Source: Lyngbya sp. HA4199-MV5 | Lineage (GTDB): Bacteria > Cyanobacteriota > Cyanobacteriia > Leptolyngbyales > Leptolyngbyaceae | Length of the DNA: 47,706 nt | Assembly: GCA_019359375.1 (NCBI GenBank) | Contig: JAHHHL010000047.1 | Span: forward strand, 1-47,706 | Reading direction: 5' to 3' | In this document: positions 35,747 through 44,462 of the stretch, piece after piece | How positions within the stretch are numbered: position 1 is the first letter of the stretch | Layout of the letters: every line of letters starts with the position of its first letter | Made by a program: the position numbers and the translations under genes | Notes under the pieces: model-generated | The model's input: the letters and a program-made list of their open reading frames with translations, nothing else | Told to the model about the DNA's origin: nothing | Databases searched by the model: none

Positions 35747-35968
35747 ATGAGAACGATCGAAACCACAGCGACGATCACCGCAGATGGGCAGCTCACGCTA
35801 CAAGTGCCGCCCGATCTTTTGCCTGGGCAGCATCGCGTTGTTTTGGTCATTGATGAGCCATCTGTTCCTACTCCCCAGCGATCGCCCTTCCAGATTTCAG
35901 CCTACCCGGTTGGGTTAGCCTCTCCCGCTCTCACCTTCCGTCGAGAAGATCTCTATGGCGACTCATAG
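35747..35968 (+). CDS. A-type antitoxin with a different C-terminus (A3)
   Basis: Residues 1-38 (MRTIETTATITADGQLTLQV, RVVLVIDEPS) match A1 and A2, but the rest (QISAYPVGLASPALTFRRED, then LYGDS) is unrelated and looks like another toxin-binding tail. The start ATG 35747 matches A1/A2; the frame is open 16 codons upstream through the conserved leader. No intact toxin follows: the 65 bases after the stop do not encode a recognisable PIN start. Confidence 0.75.
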   Translation: MRTIETTATITADGQLTLQVPPDLLPGQHRVVLVIDEPSVPTPQRSPFQISAYPVGLASPALTFRREDLYGDS

Positions 35969-36034
35969 CGTTAGTTTAGAGTCGGAGAAAGCGCACTATC
36001 AGTGGACTATCCGAGCGGTTATTCAGCATTCGTT

Positions 36035-36248
36035 ATGGTTACTCAGCTCAATATCAACGAATCTCTGCTCCAAGAGGCATTAGCACTCAATGACCAGGCA
36101 ACCATTGATGCCCTGGTAGAAATGGGTTCTGCGCGAATACATTCAACGCCGTAAGCGGCTTCAAGTGCTAGACCTGCTTGGGACGATCGACTATGACGAA
36201 GAATACGATTACAAACAGCAACGCAGCAGGCATGAGCGTCATTGTTGA
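36035..36248 (+). pseudogene. VapB-type antitoxin, frameshifted
   Basis: Frame 1 reads MVTQLNINESLLQEALALND to a TAA at 36152-36154. From about 36132 another frame continues REYIQRRKRLQVLDLLGTID then YDEEYDYKQQ to TGA 36246-36248. Together they make the familiar VapB antitoxin with its REYI and LLGTIDYD motifs, broken by one frameshift near 36130. It overlaps the next PIN gene by 17 bases. Confidence 0.8.
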
Positions 36249-36480
36249 TACGTCCGTCTGGTCACTCGCATTGCGCCGGAGAACACCACCTGCGTCTTCT
36301 CCGATCGTTGCTACGCTACAAGACTTAATTGCCACTGATCAGGTCGCAATCTTAGGTGCGATTCGTCAAGAGATTCTCTTAGGCATCCGTAGTGCTGACC
36401 AGTTTACTCATTTACGCAGCTACCTGAGTTTCTCCCAGAGTGATTGACCAGTATGAAGACTTGTTAGAAATGACAGATGG
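36232..36480 (+). pseudogene. VapC PIN toxin, frameshifted and truncated
   Basis: From ATG 36232 the sequence MSVIVDTSVWSLALRRRTPP through GAIRQEILLGIRSADQF is a typical VapC N-terminal half. It stops at 36447 after SYLSFSQSD. A second frame gives RVIDQYEDLLEM for a few more codons before homology is lost near 36480, where the opposite-strand LRR gene ends. The two C-terminal catalytic acids are missing. Together with the broken VapB it marks the decayed right edge of the array. Confidence 0.8.
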
Positions 36481-37513
36481 ACTCTGGTTCGATGGGGCAA
36501 AGTGGTTGAGCGATCGCGTTCTTTGCCAAAGCCAATTTCTTCAATTTTGTGAGCGATCGCAGCACGCTAACATCCGTCAAACGATTGTCCTCAAGATTCA
36601 ATTCTTGGAGTTTGTTCAGTGAGCTTAACGGCTTCAGGTCAGTAACATCGTTGCGGCGCAGGTTAAGTTGGGTCAACTGACGGAGAGGCTGCAACGGGCT
36701 GAGATCATCGATCTGGTTATCGCTCAGATTTAGTTCTGACAGGTTGGTGAACGATCGCAACGCTTCCAAATCAGTAATGTCATTCTCACCAAGATTTAAT
36801 TCAATTAATCTGGTGAGTTCACGAAGCGGCTTGAGATCGCTGACGCGGTTGCGACGTAGACCGAGAATCACCAGGTATCGCAAGGGTTCTAATGGGCTAA
36901 GATCATCGATCCGATTGTCGCTGAGCAGAAGGATTGTCAGGCTGGTCAGCGATCGCAACGGGCTAATGTCATCAATGCGATTGCCAATCAAAAACAGATC
37001 GCTAAGGTCGGTTAGCGGTTGGAGTGGTTCGAGGTTGGTGACGCGATTTTTGATGAGGAAGAGGGCAGTCAGGTTGGTGAGCGATCGCAGGGGACTGAGA
37101 TCCCTGACTCGATTTTCACTTAGGTAGAGTGCGGTCAGGTTGGTAAGGGTACTCAACGGACTGAGATCCACGATTTGGTTCTGATCCAGTCTTAAAACGG
37201 TAAGGCGCGTGAACGATCGCAGAGGGCTGAGATCAACCAGGTGACGATCCGTAAGTTCTAGCGTAGTGAGGCGTGAAAGCGTCTGGTTTGCCTGGAGGCA
37301 GCTAGAGGTTTGCGCTTGTTGCAACAACACGTCGATCGTGTGTTTGGTCTCAGCAAAAAGGCTCGATCGCTGCAAGCAAAGATCGGTGAACGTGGGAGGT
37401 TGTGCAGGTAAGGGCTGTGCCAGGGCGACAGGTGCGATCCAGACAAAACAGAGGCAGAGAATGCTACTGAGGGCGATCGTGGCACGTCTGCGGAAAGGCA
37501 TTCCAATCATCAT
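36464..37513 (-). CDS. exported leucine-rich-repeat protein (internalin-like LRRs)
   Basis: About eleven 22-residue repeats of the form LTNLTALYLSENRVRDLSPL run from residue ~75 to the C-terminus, the internalin-type LRR. Start codons at 37513, 37510 or 37501 are possible; all give a signal peptide (FRRRATIALSSILCLCFVWI, then APVALA). AGAGG at 37514-37518 abuts the first ATG and best fits one of the later ones. A longer frame reaching 37795 overlaps the divergent protease gene and is rejected. One Cys pair flanks the first repeat. A periplasmic or surface protein-binding role is inferred. The DNA repeats contain many GCGATCGC octamers. Confidence 0.85.
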   Translation of the reverse strand: MMIGMPFRRRATIALSSILCLCFVWIAPVALAQPLPAQPPTFTDLCLQRSSLFAETKHTIDVLLQQAQTSSCLQANQTLSRLTTLELTDRHLVDLSPLRSFTRLTVLRLDQNQIVDLSPLSTLTNLTALYLSENRVRDLSPLRSLTNLTALFLIKNRVTNLEPLQPLTDLSDLFLIGNRIDDISPLRSLTSLTILLLSDNRIDDLSPLEPLRYLVILGLRRNRVSDLKPLRELTRLIELNLGENDITDLEALRSFTNLSELNLSDNQIDDLSPLQPLRQLTQLNLRRNDVTDLKPLSSLNKLQELNLEDNRLTDVSVLRSLTKLKKLALAKNAIAQPLCPIEPESICHF

Positions 37514-37636
37514 CCTCTTTGCTCTCTCACCCACTGACAAAACGCTCGTCATGATTTTCCACCAGGGTTCCCTGACAGATGCTAACGGACGATCGACCAG
37601 GGGAACACTAGCGATGGTTATCCTTTGCTCTGTGTC

Positions 37637-40018
37637 ATGACATCTCTGCTCTATCCTTTGCTGCTGGTTGTTCTCATCTACGCCTTTCCCTACTTCATCG
37701 TCTACCTGCGGACGCGTCAAACGACGTTTCCCTATGCCCGGTTTCAGCGGCAAGACATCGAAGCCGTCCCCGATCACCTCAAAGAAACGTTGCAACCTGC
37801 GATCGTGGCGTTAGAAACTCTGGGCTTTCAGTTTTGCGATTACTATCAAACCGAGCGCACCGAGGGTAATCACGTTTGGCATGTGTTGCTGCGGCATGAG
37901 GCGTGTCAGACCTATGCCGGGGTTGAAGTACAACAGCCCTACAATACCGCTGCTCCATTCAACTTTGGCTTTTCGACCTTCTTTGCCGATGGCACCCGAT
38001 TCATGACGGGCAACAACAAGCTCTACGGGTTTTTTAGCGACAATCCTCAAGATATCCTACAGGCGATCGAAGATGCTTCCTTAGAAACGCTCTGGCAGGC
38101 GCACAAAGACAAACTGGCGGCGCTGAGCCAAACCAAAACACCGCTCAATCTAACGCCTGACGGGTTTGTTGAAACGTTTGAGGCACATGAGAGGGAGAAC
38201 ATTAACCGCTTAGCGAAGGCTGGAGAAGTCCATTTAGTTGAAGACGATCGTGGTTATCGTCTCACAAACTGGGTGGCGTTCACTGCTGTGCTGAAAGTGG
38301 CACGCGGACGGTATAAAAGGTCGAGTAAAAAGCAGGCTGGGCAGCAGGACGCGGGCGCAACGCTGACAACCGATGCCGCGATCGCCCTCGACCTGGCAGA
38401 ATTTCAGCGGTTGGAAGGACAACCTAAAGGGCTATTCTCCCGCAAAGCAAAGGTGTGGCTCTTGCTGGGCAGCCTTGCCCTGTTTGCAGTGAGCTACACA
38501 CAGTTGTTTAACTGGGAGACACTGCTCATCCTCCTTGGCGCGATTTTGTTCCACGAAGGAGGACATCTGGTTGCCATGAAGCTGTCGGGCTACCAGGATA
38601 CGACCGTCTTCTTTGTGCCATTCTTGGGTGCGCTGGCAACCGCTCGGAACGATGATGCCACGCTGACGCAAAAATTCTGGGTGTCGCTGGCAGGTCCACT
38701 ACCGGGATTGGTGCTGGGCATTGGGTTAGCGATTCTGATCGGTGATCATGCTCTCTCTGGCTCAGATGCCAATGCCTATCCAGACTGGGTGCATACCACC
38801 AGCATGATCCTGATTTCCTTGAATCTATTCAACCTGCTGCCTGTTTACCCGTTGGATGGTGGGCAAATTGCAAACCTGCTGCTGTTTTCTCGCCATCCAT
38901 ACCTGGCAGTGGTGTTTCAAAGTATCGGCGTGCTGCTGCTCATGCTGTTGGGATTAGGGCAACCCCCATTCCTGGTGTTTGCAGCCTTAATTGCGCTGAC
39001 GATTCCCACCAGCTTTCGGGTTGCCAAGCTGCGAAAGCAACTGGCTTCTGTGCCCGTGGGCGATCGCGACCAGCTTCTACACGCTATTTTTGCTCTGCTT
39101 CAGCAAAATGACTTTGGCGCGAAACCCTTTGCCAAACGCTATGGTCTGGCATTGAGCCTGGTCGAAAGCCACCGGGAAACCAAAGCCAAACGTCGCACCA
39201 GAGCGGGATTAGCGGGTCTGTATCTGCTCACCTTACTGGGAGGAATCATTGGCACGCTGTATGCGTTCATTCCTAACTTCACTGCACTGGTGAGTATGGC
39301 TAGCTATTATGTGCAAAACCCCAGACAAGCGCATCAACAGAGGCTCAAGCAAGACATTGAGCGTGCAGACAAAGCTCTGAGCGTCAATCCAAAAGATGTT
39401 GATGCCTATCTGCAACGGGGCAAAGCACACTGGCGCTTAGACGAGAAAGCAGCAGCCACGCAGGACTATGATCAGGCAGTGAGGTTGGATTCCAAAAACA
39501 CTCAGGCTCACCTGGAACGTGCCAGATTCCGAGTGCATCTCGATGATTACCAGGGCGCGATCGCAGATTACACTGAGGTTTTGCGTCTCGATTCTCACAA
39601 TAGCGAGGTCTATTTTAGTCGAGCCGGTGTCTATCTTGCGCTCAAAAACCAGCAAAAAGCGCTTCAAGATTACGACCAGGTTTTGCGCTTAGATCCACAA
39701 AACATTCGTGCTTACCTCAGCCGAGGGTATGCACATCAAGCAGTGAAAAACTATCGAAGCGCGATCGCCGATTTCAATCAAATTTTGCGGTTGGATCCTC
39801 AGAACTTATCAGCATACTTTGCACGCGCAGATGCACTTTATGAGTTGAAAGACTACAAAGGCGCGATCGCCGATGCCAATCAAATCATTCAGCAAGATCC
39901 TAACTTTTCAGAAGCTTACCAACTTCGCGGCAAGATTCGATCAAAAATGGGAGACTCGCAAGGGGCGATCGCCGATCGACAAAAGGCAAAAGCGATCGAA
40001 GACACACAGTTAGACTAA
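37637..40018 (+). CDS. site-2 protease (M50) fused to C-terminal TPRs
   Basis: An intramembrane zinc protease of the S2P group, which cleaves membrane-bound regulators or signal remnants. It has an N-terminal membrane segment (LLYPLLLVVLIYAFPYFIVY), a soluble region to ~270, then the protease core with H306-E-G-G-H310 (LFHEGGHLVAMK) and the downstream NLLPVYPLDGGQI motif whose Asp completes the zinc site. A further membrane helix (TRAGLAGLYLLTLLGGIIGT) precedes about six TPRs from residue ~585. The start ATG 37637 is favoured over 37625 by analogy; neither has a strong SD. It is divergent from the LRR gene with a 120-base shared promoter region. Confidence 0.9.
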   Translation: MTSLLYPLLLVVLIYAFPYFIVYLRTRQTTFPYARFQRQDIEAVPDHLKETLQPAIVALETLGFQFCDYYQTERTEGNHVWHVLLRHEACQTYAGVEVQQPYNTAAPFNFGFSTFFADGTRFMTGNNKLYGFFSDNPQDILQAIEDASLETLWQAHKDKLAALSQTKTPLNLTPDGFVETFEAHERENINRLAKAGEVHLVEDDRGYRLTNWVAFTAVLKVARGRYKRSSKKQAGQQDAGATLTTDAAIALDLAEFQRLEGQPKGLFSRKAKVWLLLGSLALFAVSYTQLFNWETLLILLGAILFHEGGHLVAMKLSGYQDTTVFFVPFLGALATARNDDATLTQKFWVSLAGPLPGLVLGIGLAILIGDHALSGSDANAYPDWVHTTSMILISLNLFNLLPVYPLDGGQIANLLLFSRHPYLAVVFQSIGVLLLMLLGLGQPPFLVFAALIALTIPTSFRVAKLRKQLASVPVGDRDQLLHAIFALLQQNDFGAKPFAKRYGLALSLVESHRETKAKRRTRAGLAGLYLLTLLGGIIGTLYAFIPNFTALVSMASYYVQNPRQAHQQRLKQDIERADKALSVNPKDVDAYLQRGKAHWRLDEKAAATQDYDQAVRLDSKNTQAHLERARFRVHLDDYQGAIADYTEVLRLDSHNSEVYFSRAGVYLALKNQQKALQDYDQVLRLDPQNIRAYLSRGYAHQAVKNYRSAIADFNQILRLDPQNLSAYFARADALYELKDYKGAIADANQIIQQDPNFSEAYQLRGKIRSKMGDSQGAIADRQKAKAIEDTQLD

Positions 40019-40103
40019 CGCCTGTTTTTGCCCGAAACGTCCGATCTTTCAGTGTAGAACTGTTGTGTAAGACCCTCTATTAACCACGGCGACTACGAAC
40101 CTC

Positions 40104-41357
40104 ATGCTGAAATCATCTGTGCGCGTTCTCTTTTGTGCTGCACTGCTTCTGTTGGCGCTCTGGGTGCCCCGCACTCTGGCTATTGAAACGCCGTCTGCGA
40201 TCGAACCCTTTTTAATTGCGGGCAAGTTTGCCGAGGGTGAAGCGGCAATGCTGGCACGGTTGAAAGAGAAGCCAGAGGATGATCAGGCACGGTTCAGTTT
40301 GGGTGTGACACAGTTGATGAGCGGCGTTGAGCGTTTGGCGCAATCGTTGTATCGGTACGGGTTACGCCACAACTCGGTGACGGGTGTGCTGCCATTTCTA
40401 CGCCTGCCGATTCCAGAAAACCCCAACCCACAAGTGATTCGGTACGATGACACGCGGCAGATTCTTCAAACCTTCTTGAATGATCTGGCAACGGTACGCA
40501 CCACGCTAGCACCCATCAAAGATCCTGCTATCAAATTGCCGCTGCGACTGGGACTCATTCGGCTGGATTTAAACGGGGACGGCAAGATTGAATCCACAGA
40601 GTCGCTGTGGCGCATTTTTGCCACCATTAATCGGATACGGACAACGGAACAGCAGGCGAAAGGGTTCACGATCGCCTTCGATGCCGGGGATGCCGTCTGG
40701 TTGCAGGGCTACACTAATCTGCTGGGCGCGATCGGCGAATTTGCCCTGGCGCATGATGGAAAGGAATTTTTCGATGCGTTGGCGCATGTGATTTTCACGA
40801 AACCAGAAACACCCTACAAGTTTCTAGTCGATGGTCGTCCTGAACAAAATCCCTACAGCTTTGGCGGCATCGATTTTGTGGATATTGTGGCGTTTGTGCA
40901 TCTGCTACGCTTTCCGGTCGCTGAACCACAACGGATGACCACTGCCTTGCAGTATTTGCAGACCACGACAGCGCTAAGCCGCCAGTCCTGGAAGCTCATT
41001 GCAGCAGAGAAGGATAACGATCGTGAATGGCTGCCCAACCCTAAACAGAAAGGTGTGATTCCGAATGCACGCGTGACGCAACCCATGATTGATGGCTGGC
41101 TAGCCTTTCTAGACGAAGCAGACGGGTTGCTGGCAGGGAAGACCCTTGTACCATTCTGGCGGGCACGCGAAATCAGGGGAGTCAATCTTCGCAAAGCCTT
41201 TCTAGAGCCGCGCACAATGGATGTCGTGCTATGGCTACAAGGAACAGCGGCAGCACCGTATTTAGAAGTGGGTAAGATGACCGATCGGAATGTGTGGACA
41301 CAGCTTGCCCAGGTCTTTGGCGGTCAGTTTTTTGGTTTTGCTGTCTGGTTCAATTAA
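40104..41357 (+). CDS. exported protein with an EF-hand-like loop
   Basis: A 417-residue exported protein; the family is conserved among cyanobacteria but has no name I recognise. The signal peptide is RVLFCAALLLLALWVPRTLA, with cleavage near residue 26. Residues ~35-75 resemble a single TPR (KFAEGEAAMLARLKEKPEDD). A calcium-loop-like DLNGDGKIESTE lies near residue 155. The remainder is helical with no catalytic motif. It lies 85 bases after the S2P-TPR gene on the same strand and could be co-transcribed. Confidence 0.8.
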   Translation: MLKSSVRVLFCAALLLLALWVPRTLAIETPSAIEPFLIAGKFAEGEAAMLARLKEKPEDDQARFSLGVTQLMSGVERLAQSLYRYGLRHNSVTGVLPFLRLPIPENPNPQVIRYDDTRQILQTFLNDLATVRTTLAPIKDPAIKLPLRLGLIRLDLNGDGKIESTESLWRIFATINRIRTTEQQAKGFTIAFDAGDAVWLQGYTNLLGAIGEFALAHDGKEFFDALAHVIFTKPETPYKFLVDGRPEQNPYSFGGIDFVDIVAFVHLLRFPVAEPQRMTTALQYLQTTTALSRQSWKLIAAEKDNDREWLPNPKQKGVIPNARVTQPMIDGWLAFLDEADGLLAGKTLVPFWRAREIRGVNLRKAFLEPRTMDVVLWLQGTAAAPYLEVGKMTDRNVWTQLAQVFGGQFFGFAVWFN

Positions 41358-41476
41358 TTCAATCATTCAATCAAAGTAATTTCCGAAAAAAGTTACCGTC
41401 TGGTATGGGCAGGTTTTGCCAGCGTCTTTGCATCTAGCTCATCGCTTTAATGACAAACCTGCCTCTACGAACAGTT

Positions 41477-43285
41477 TTACAATGTTGCTTGAAGCTGACC
41501 TAGCAATCCTTCCACGTACTTCAAAGCGGCGTGAATTGTGACCGGGTTTTCTAGATCGACATCGACATATTTCCGTAAAGCCTCTACCTGATCCATGCTG
41601 CCGCCTGCTGCGAGTAGTTCCATATAACCAGGGATGAAGTCTTTGCCAACTTGCAGATATTTCTGATAGCAAGCGAGACTGACGATGTTGGAAGCGGTGT
41701 ATTGATAGCAGTAGAACGGCTTGAAGTAGATGTGTCCAATCCGTGCCCAATCGTACTGGTGTTCGGATAAAACGTCCACCGCATCGCCACAAAGTTCTTG
41801 ATACAGCGATCGCCATTGCTCATTGACAAACGTTTGATCAAAGCTGCCTTGTTTGGCGCGATCGTGGACTGCCAATTCCAATCGACTGATCGTGCTTTGA
41901 CGGAACAGTAAATTCAATTGATCTTCAAGTTGCCGAGTAATTAAACTCTTCTTTAATGCAGGATTATCAGTCGCTTGTTTCAGCAAATAATCCAGCAGCA
42001 ATAATTCATTAAAGGTAGAGGCGATTTCTGCCAGCACCATCGGCGGGTTGCTGTTGAAATAGGACTGGCGATCGTCAATCCAGGCGAAGTGTAATCCGTG
42101 CCCCATTTCATGCGCCAGGGTAAACAGCGAATTGTAATCGTCCGTATACGACAGCAGCAGGTAGCTGTGTTTGCCGTGGCTGTACCAACAAAACGCCCCA
42201 CCCCGCTTACCGGGACGCACTTTTGCATCTACCCAATTATTGATAAAAAATTCTTCGGCACGACGGGCATAGTTGGTGTCAAACTGTTCCAGCGCTGCCA
42301 GTAAGGTTTCTACACCTGCTTTGTAGGGCAAGGTTTCCACCGCTTCACTGCCCCACGGCGCATAGACATCACAGGTGCGAATGGGTTGCCCTAACGCCTG
42401 ACCTTTTAGCGTGTAATAGCGCTGCCACAGGTCAAAGCGATCGCGGGTGCCGTCCATAATGGCGCGAAACACAGGCTCAGACACTTCATCGGCAAGGAGT
42501 TGCTTATGCAGAGTGGACTCATACCCGCGCATCTGATTTTCCAGCTTGTGATCTTGCGCTACGGTGCTGAGAATGTAGCCGTACAGCGAGTTGTGCTGCT
42601 GCATCACCTTGCGTACCGACGCATAGGCGTTATAGCGCACCTCCCGATCGGGATGGAAGAGCAACGCACTCAGTTCGGCATCGGTGCTGGCGCTTTTGCC
42701 ATCGGGAGTGGTGACGGGTTCGTATTCTTGCTCGCCCAAATGCACCGATCGCAGTTGAATAAACGCCTGCCGTCCAGTAAGGCTGTCCTGGTTCCGCGTC
42801 TGCTCTACGTCTTCTGAAAGCGTGTAGGGACGGAACTTGGCAATGTTGTAGAAGTAATGACGATAGGGTTGCAAAACGGGCGTGGCTTCCAGTGCTGCAA
42901 ACGTCGCATCGTCCAGCTTTTTCAGTTCCAGATCAAAGAACAAAAGCTGATTCTCAATGCCCGTGATGGCTTCCAGCACTTTATCCTGCATCTGCTTGGC
43001 TTCAGCATTGCGCGTGTCTGCCGAGAAGACCAGTGCAGGAAAGGCATAGAGATAGCCCGATGTTTGCGCGATCGCCTCCAGTTCTTTCAAGCAAGTGGCG
43101 ATCGCGTCTGGCTGCAACTCGCTTACCTTTCCTCGATAATTCTGCCGAAACGCTGCCGCCTGTGCTTCCAGATCTGCCAAATCCTGCGCCAAACGTGGAT
43201 CGTCAAACCCCTGATACAGGTCAGACAAATTCCATTCCTGGGGATTGTCTAGTGGGGTAACGGTATCAGAAGCAGCTTGTATCAT
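41477..43285 (-). CDS. pepF: M3-family oligoendopeptidase (PepF-like)
   Basis: A cytoplasmic zinc metallopeptidase that degrades oligopeptides. The start ATG 43285 (MIQAASDTVTPLDNPQEWNL) has AAAGGA 6 nt upstream; the 30 codons further upstream are unlike the family. The protein has 602 residues, the usual PepF length. Zinc motif H392-E-M-G-H396 is in LAHEMGHGLHFAW, with the third ligand Glu about 25 residues on (VLAEIASTFNE). C-terminal YQYTASNIVSLACYQKYL and GYMELLAAGGS are family signatures. The gap 43286-43640 upstream shows no gene. Confidence 0.93.
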   Translation of the reverse strand: MIQAASDTVTPLDNPQEWNLSDLYQGFDDPRLAQDLADLEAQAAAFRQNYRGKVSELQPDAIATCLKELEAIAQTSGYLYAFPALVFSADTRNAEAKQMQDKVLEAITGIENQLLFFDLELKKLDDATFAALEATPVLQPYRHYFYNIAKFRPYTLSEDVEQTRNQDSLTGRQAFIQLRSVHLGEQEYEPVTTPDGKSASTDAELSALLFHPDREVRYNAYASVRKVMQQHNSLYGYILSTVAQDHKLENQMRGYESTLHKQLLADEVSEPVFRAIMDGTRDRFDLWQRYYTLKGQALGQPIRTCDVYAPWGSEAVETLPYKAGVETLLAALEQFDTNYARRAEEFFINNWVDAKVRPGKRGGAFCWYSHGKHSYLLLSYTDDYNSLFTLAHEMGHGLHFAWIDDRQSYFNSNPPMVLAEIASTFNELLLLDYLLKQATDNPALKKSLITRQLEDQLNLLFRQSTISRLELAVHDRAKQGSFDQTFVNEQWRSLYQELCGDAVDVLSEHQYDWARIGHIYFKPFYCYQYTASNIVSLACYQKYLQVGKDFIPGYMELLAAGGSMDQVEALRKYVDVDLENPVTIHAALKYVEGLLGQLQATL

Positions 43286-43640
43286 AAGAGTCCTTTGGTT
43301 TAATAGCAGGGCAATGTCGGGGCGATCGCAGCAATTCGAGAACACTCGAAGCCCTGCTTCTTCAATCTTAGACAAACTTCAACAAAGCAAGCAGTTTGGC
43401 AAAGCGCTGATAAATGTTTGCTTGATGCCGCTCAATTTCTGCATTCAGTCATGTGACGCTTGAATCTGTTAAAAGAACGCGCTATGTGGGCACACTTCAG
43501 CTTGAGCGAAAATTTCCTGTTGACAGCAAATTAAAGCGAAAACAGCTTAAAACCTCGCACTAACGATCCGTCGATCGTCGCGACCGTTTCCGCTTCATCA
43601 GTTTTCTTCACCGACCTATCGACTCTAGGACTGAGACATT

Positions 43641-44231
43641 ATGGGAGCCTTGATTTTTCTCGTTGTACTGATACTGGTTGTTGGCTTCATCTTGTTAGAT
43701 GGCTACAACGGTCTTGTTACGCTTCGCAACCGCTACAAAAATGCCTACAGCCAAATTGATGTGCAGCTACAGCGGCGCTACGACTTGATTCCCAACCTGG
43801 TGGAAACCGCAAAAGGCTACATGAAGCACGAGCGGGAAACGCTGGAAGCCGTGATTGCTGCCCGGAATGCTGCCCTATCTGCCAACAGCCGCGCCGCTAG
43901 GAATCCCGGCGATCCGAGTGCAATGCAGCAGTTGGGTGACGCAGAAGGTTTGCTGACAGGTGCTTTAGGACGTTTGATGGTTGTCTCTGAAGCCTACCCC
44001 GATTTGAAGGCAGACCAGACGATGACCCGCGTGATGGAAGAACTGTCGTCCACCGAAAACAAAGTCGCCTTTGCCCGTCAAGCGTTCAATGATGCAGTGA
44101 CGCTCTACAACACCAAGCGCGAAGTGTTCCCCAGCAATCTAGTCGCCAATGGCTTTAACTTTGCCGCAGCAGAATTGCTCGAAGAAGCCGCTCCAGAAGT
44201 GAAAGTAGCACCACGAGTTTCGTTTAGTTAG
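43641..44231 (+). CDS. lemA: LemA family protein
   Basis: A 196-residue protein with one N-terminal membrane helix (LIFLVVLILVVGFILLDGYN) and a helical domain facing the cytoplasm or periplasm. Core family motifs are LRNRYKNAYSQIDVQLQRRY, DLIPNLVETAKGYMKHE and the C-terminal FNDAVTLYNTKREVFPSNLV. LemA genes often sit next to M48 or HtpX-type proteases, as here (44463-46580), and the pair is thought to take part in membrane protein quality control. The 230-base gap after it is filled with GGCAGAA-type repeats. Confidence 0.95.
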   Translation: MGALIFLVVLILVVGFILLDGYNGLVTLRNRYKNAYSQIDVQLQRRYDLIPNLVETAKGYMKHERETLEAVIAARNAALSANSRAARNPGDPSAMQQLGDAEGLLTGALGRLMVVSEAYPDLKADQTMTRVMEELSSTENKVAFARQAFNDAVTLYNTKREVFPSNLVANGFNFAAAELLEEAAPEVKVAPRVSFS

Positions 44232-44232
44232 A

Positions 44233-44370
44233 GGAAGGCAGAAGGCAGGAGGCAGAAGGCAGAAGGCTAAAGGCTAAAGAGCTAGCTGCCCGCTGAGTGC
44301 TGACCGCTCTTCCAACTCAAAACTCTCTAGCTTGTCAGCGCAAGACGCTACTCAAAACTCAAAACTCTCC
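44233..44370. repeat. GGCAGAA heptads and ACTCAAAACTC repeats
   Basis: Heptad units run from 44233 to about 44270, then AGGCTAAAGGCTAAAG, and later ACTCAAAACTCAAAACTCTCC-like direct repeats. The same families occur at 25702-25840 and 33075-33115, so they are genome-wide repeats rather than part of the lemA operon. Confidence 0.7.
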
Positions 44371-44462
44371 TTTCCCAGGCTGACCGCCGATCGCTAACTA
44401 CCATTCACCCCATTCATCTTTGGAGGATATACGGTTCTGCCGAATCCTCCTGACGGAGCATC

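Noticed and set aside
35955..36083. 42-codon frame after antitoxin A3 as a toxin
   Set aside because: It starts MATHSV but shows no PIN motif and overlaps the next VapB remnant.
37514..37795. N-terminal extension of the LRR protein by about 94 residues
   Set aside because: It overlaps the divergent protease gene, and a signal peptide begins at the internal Met residues.
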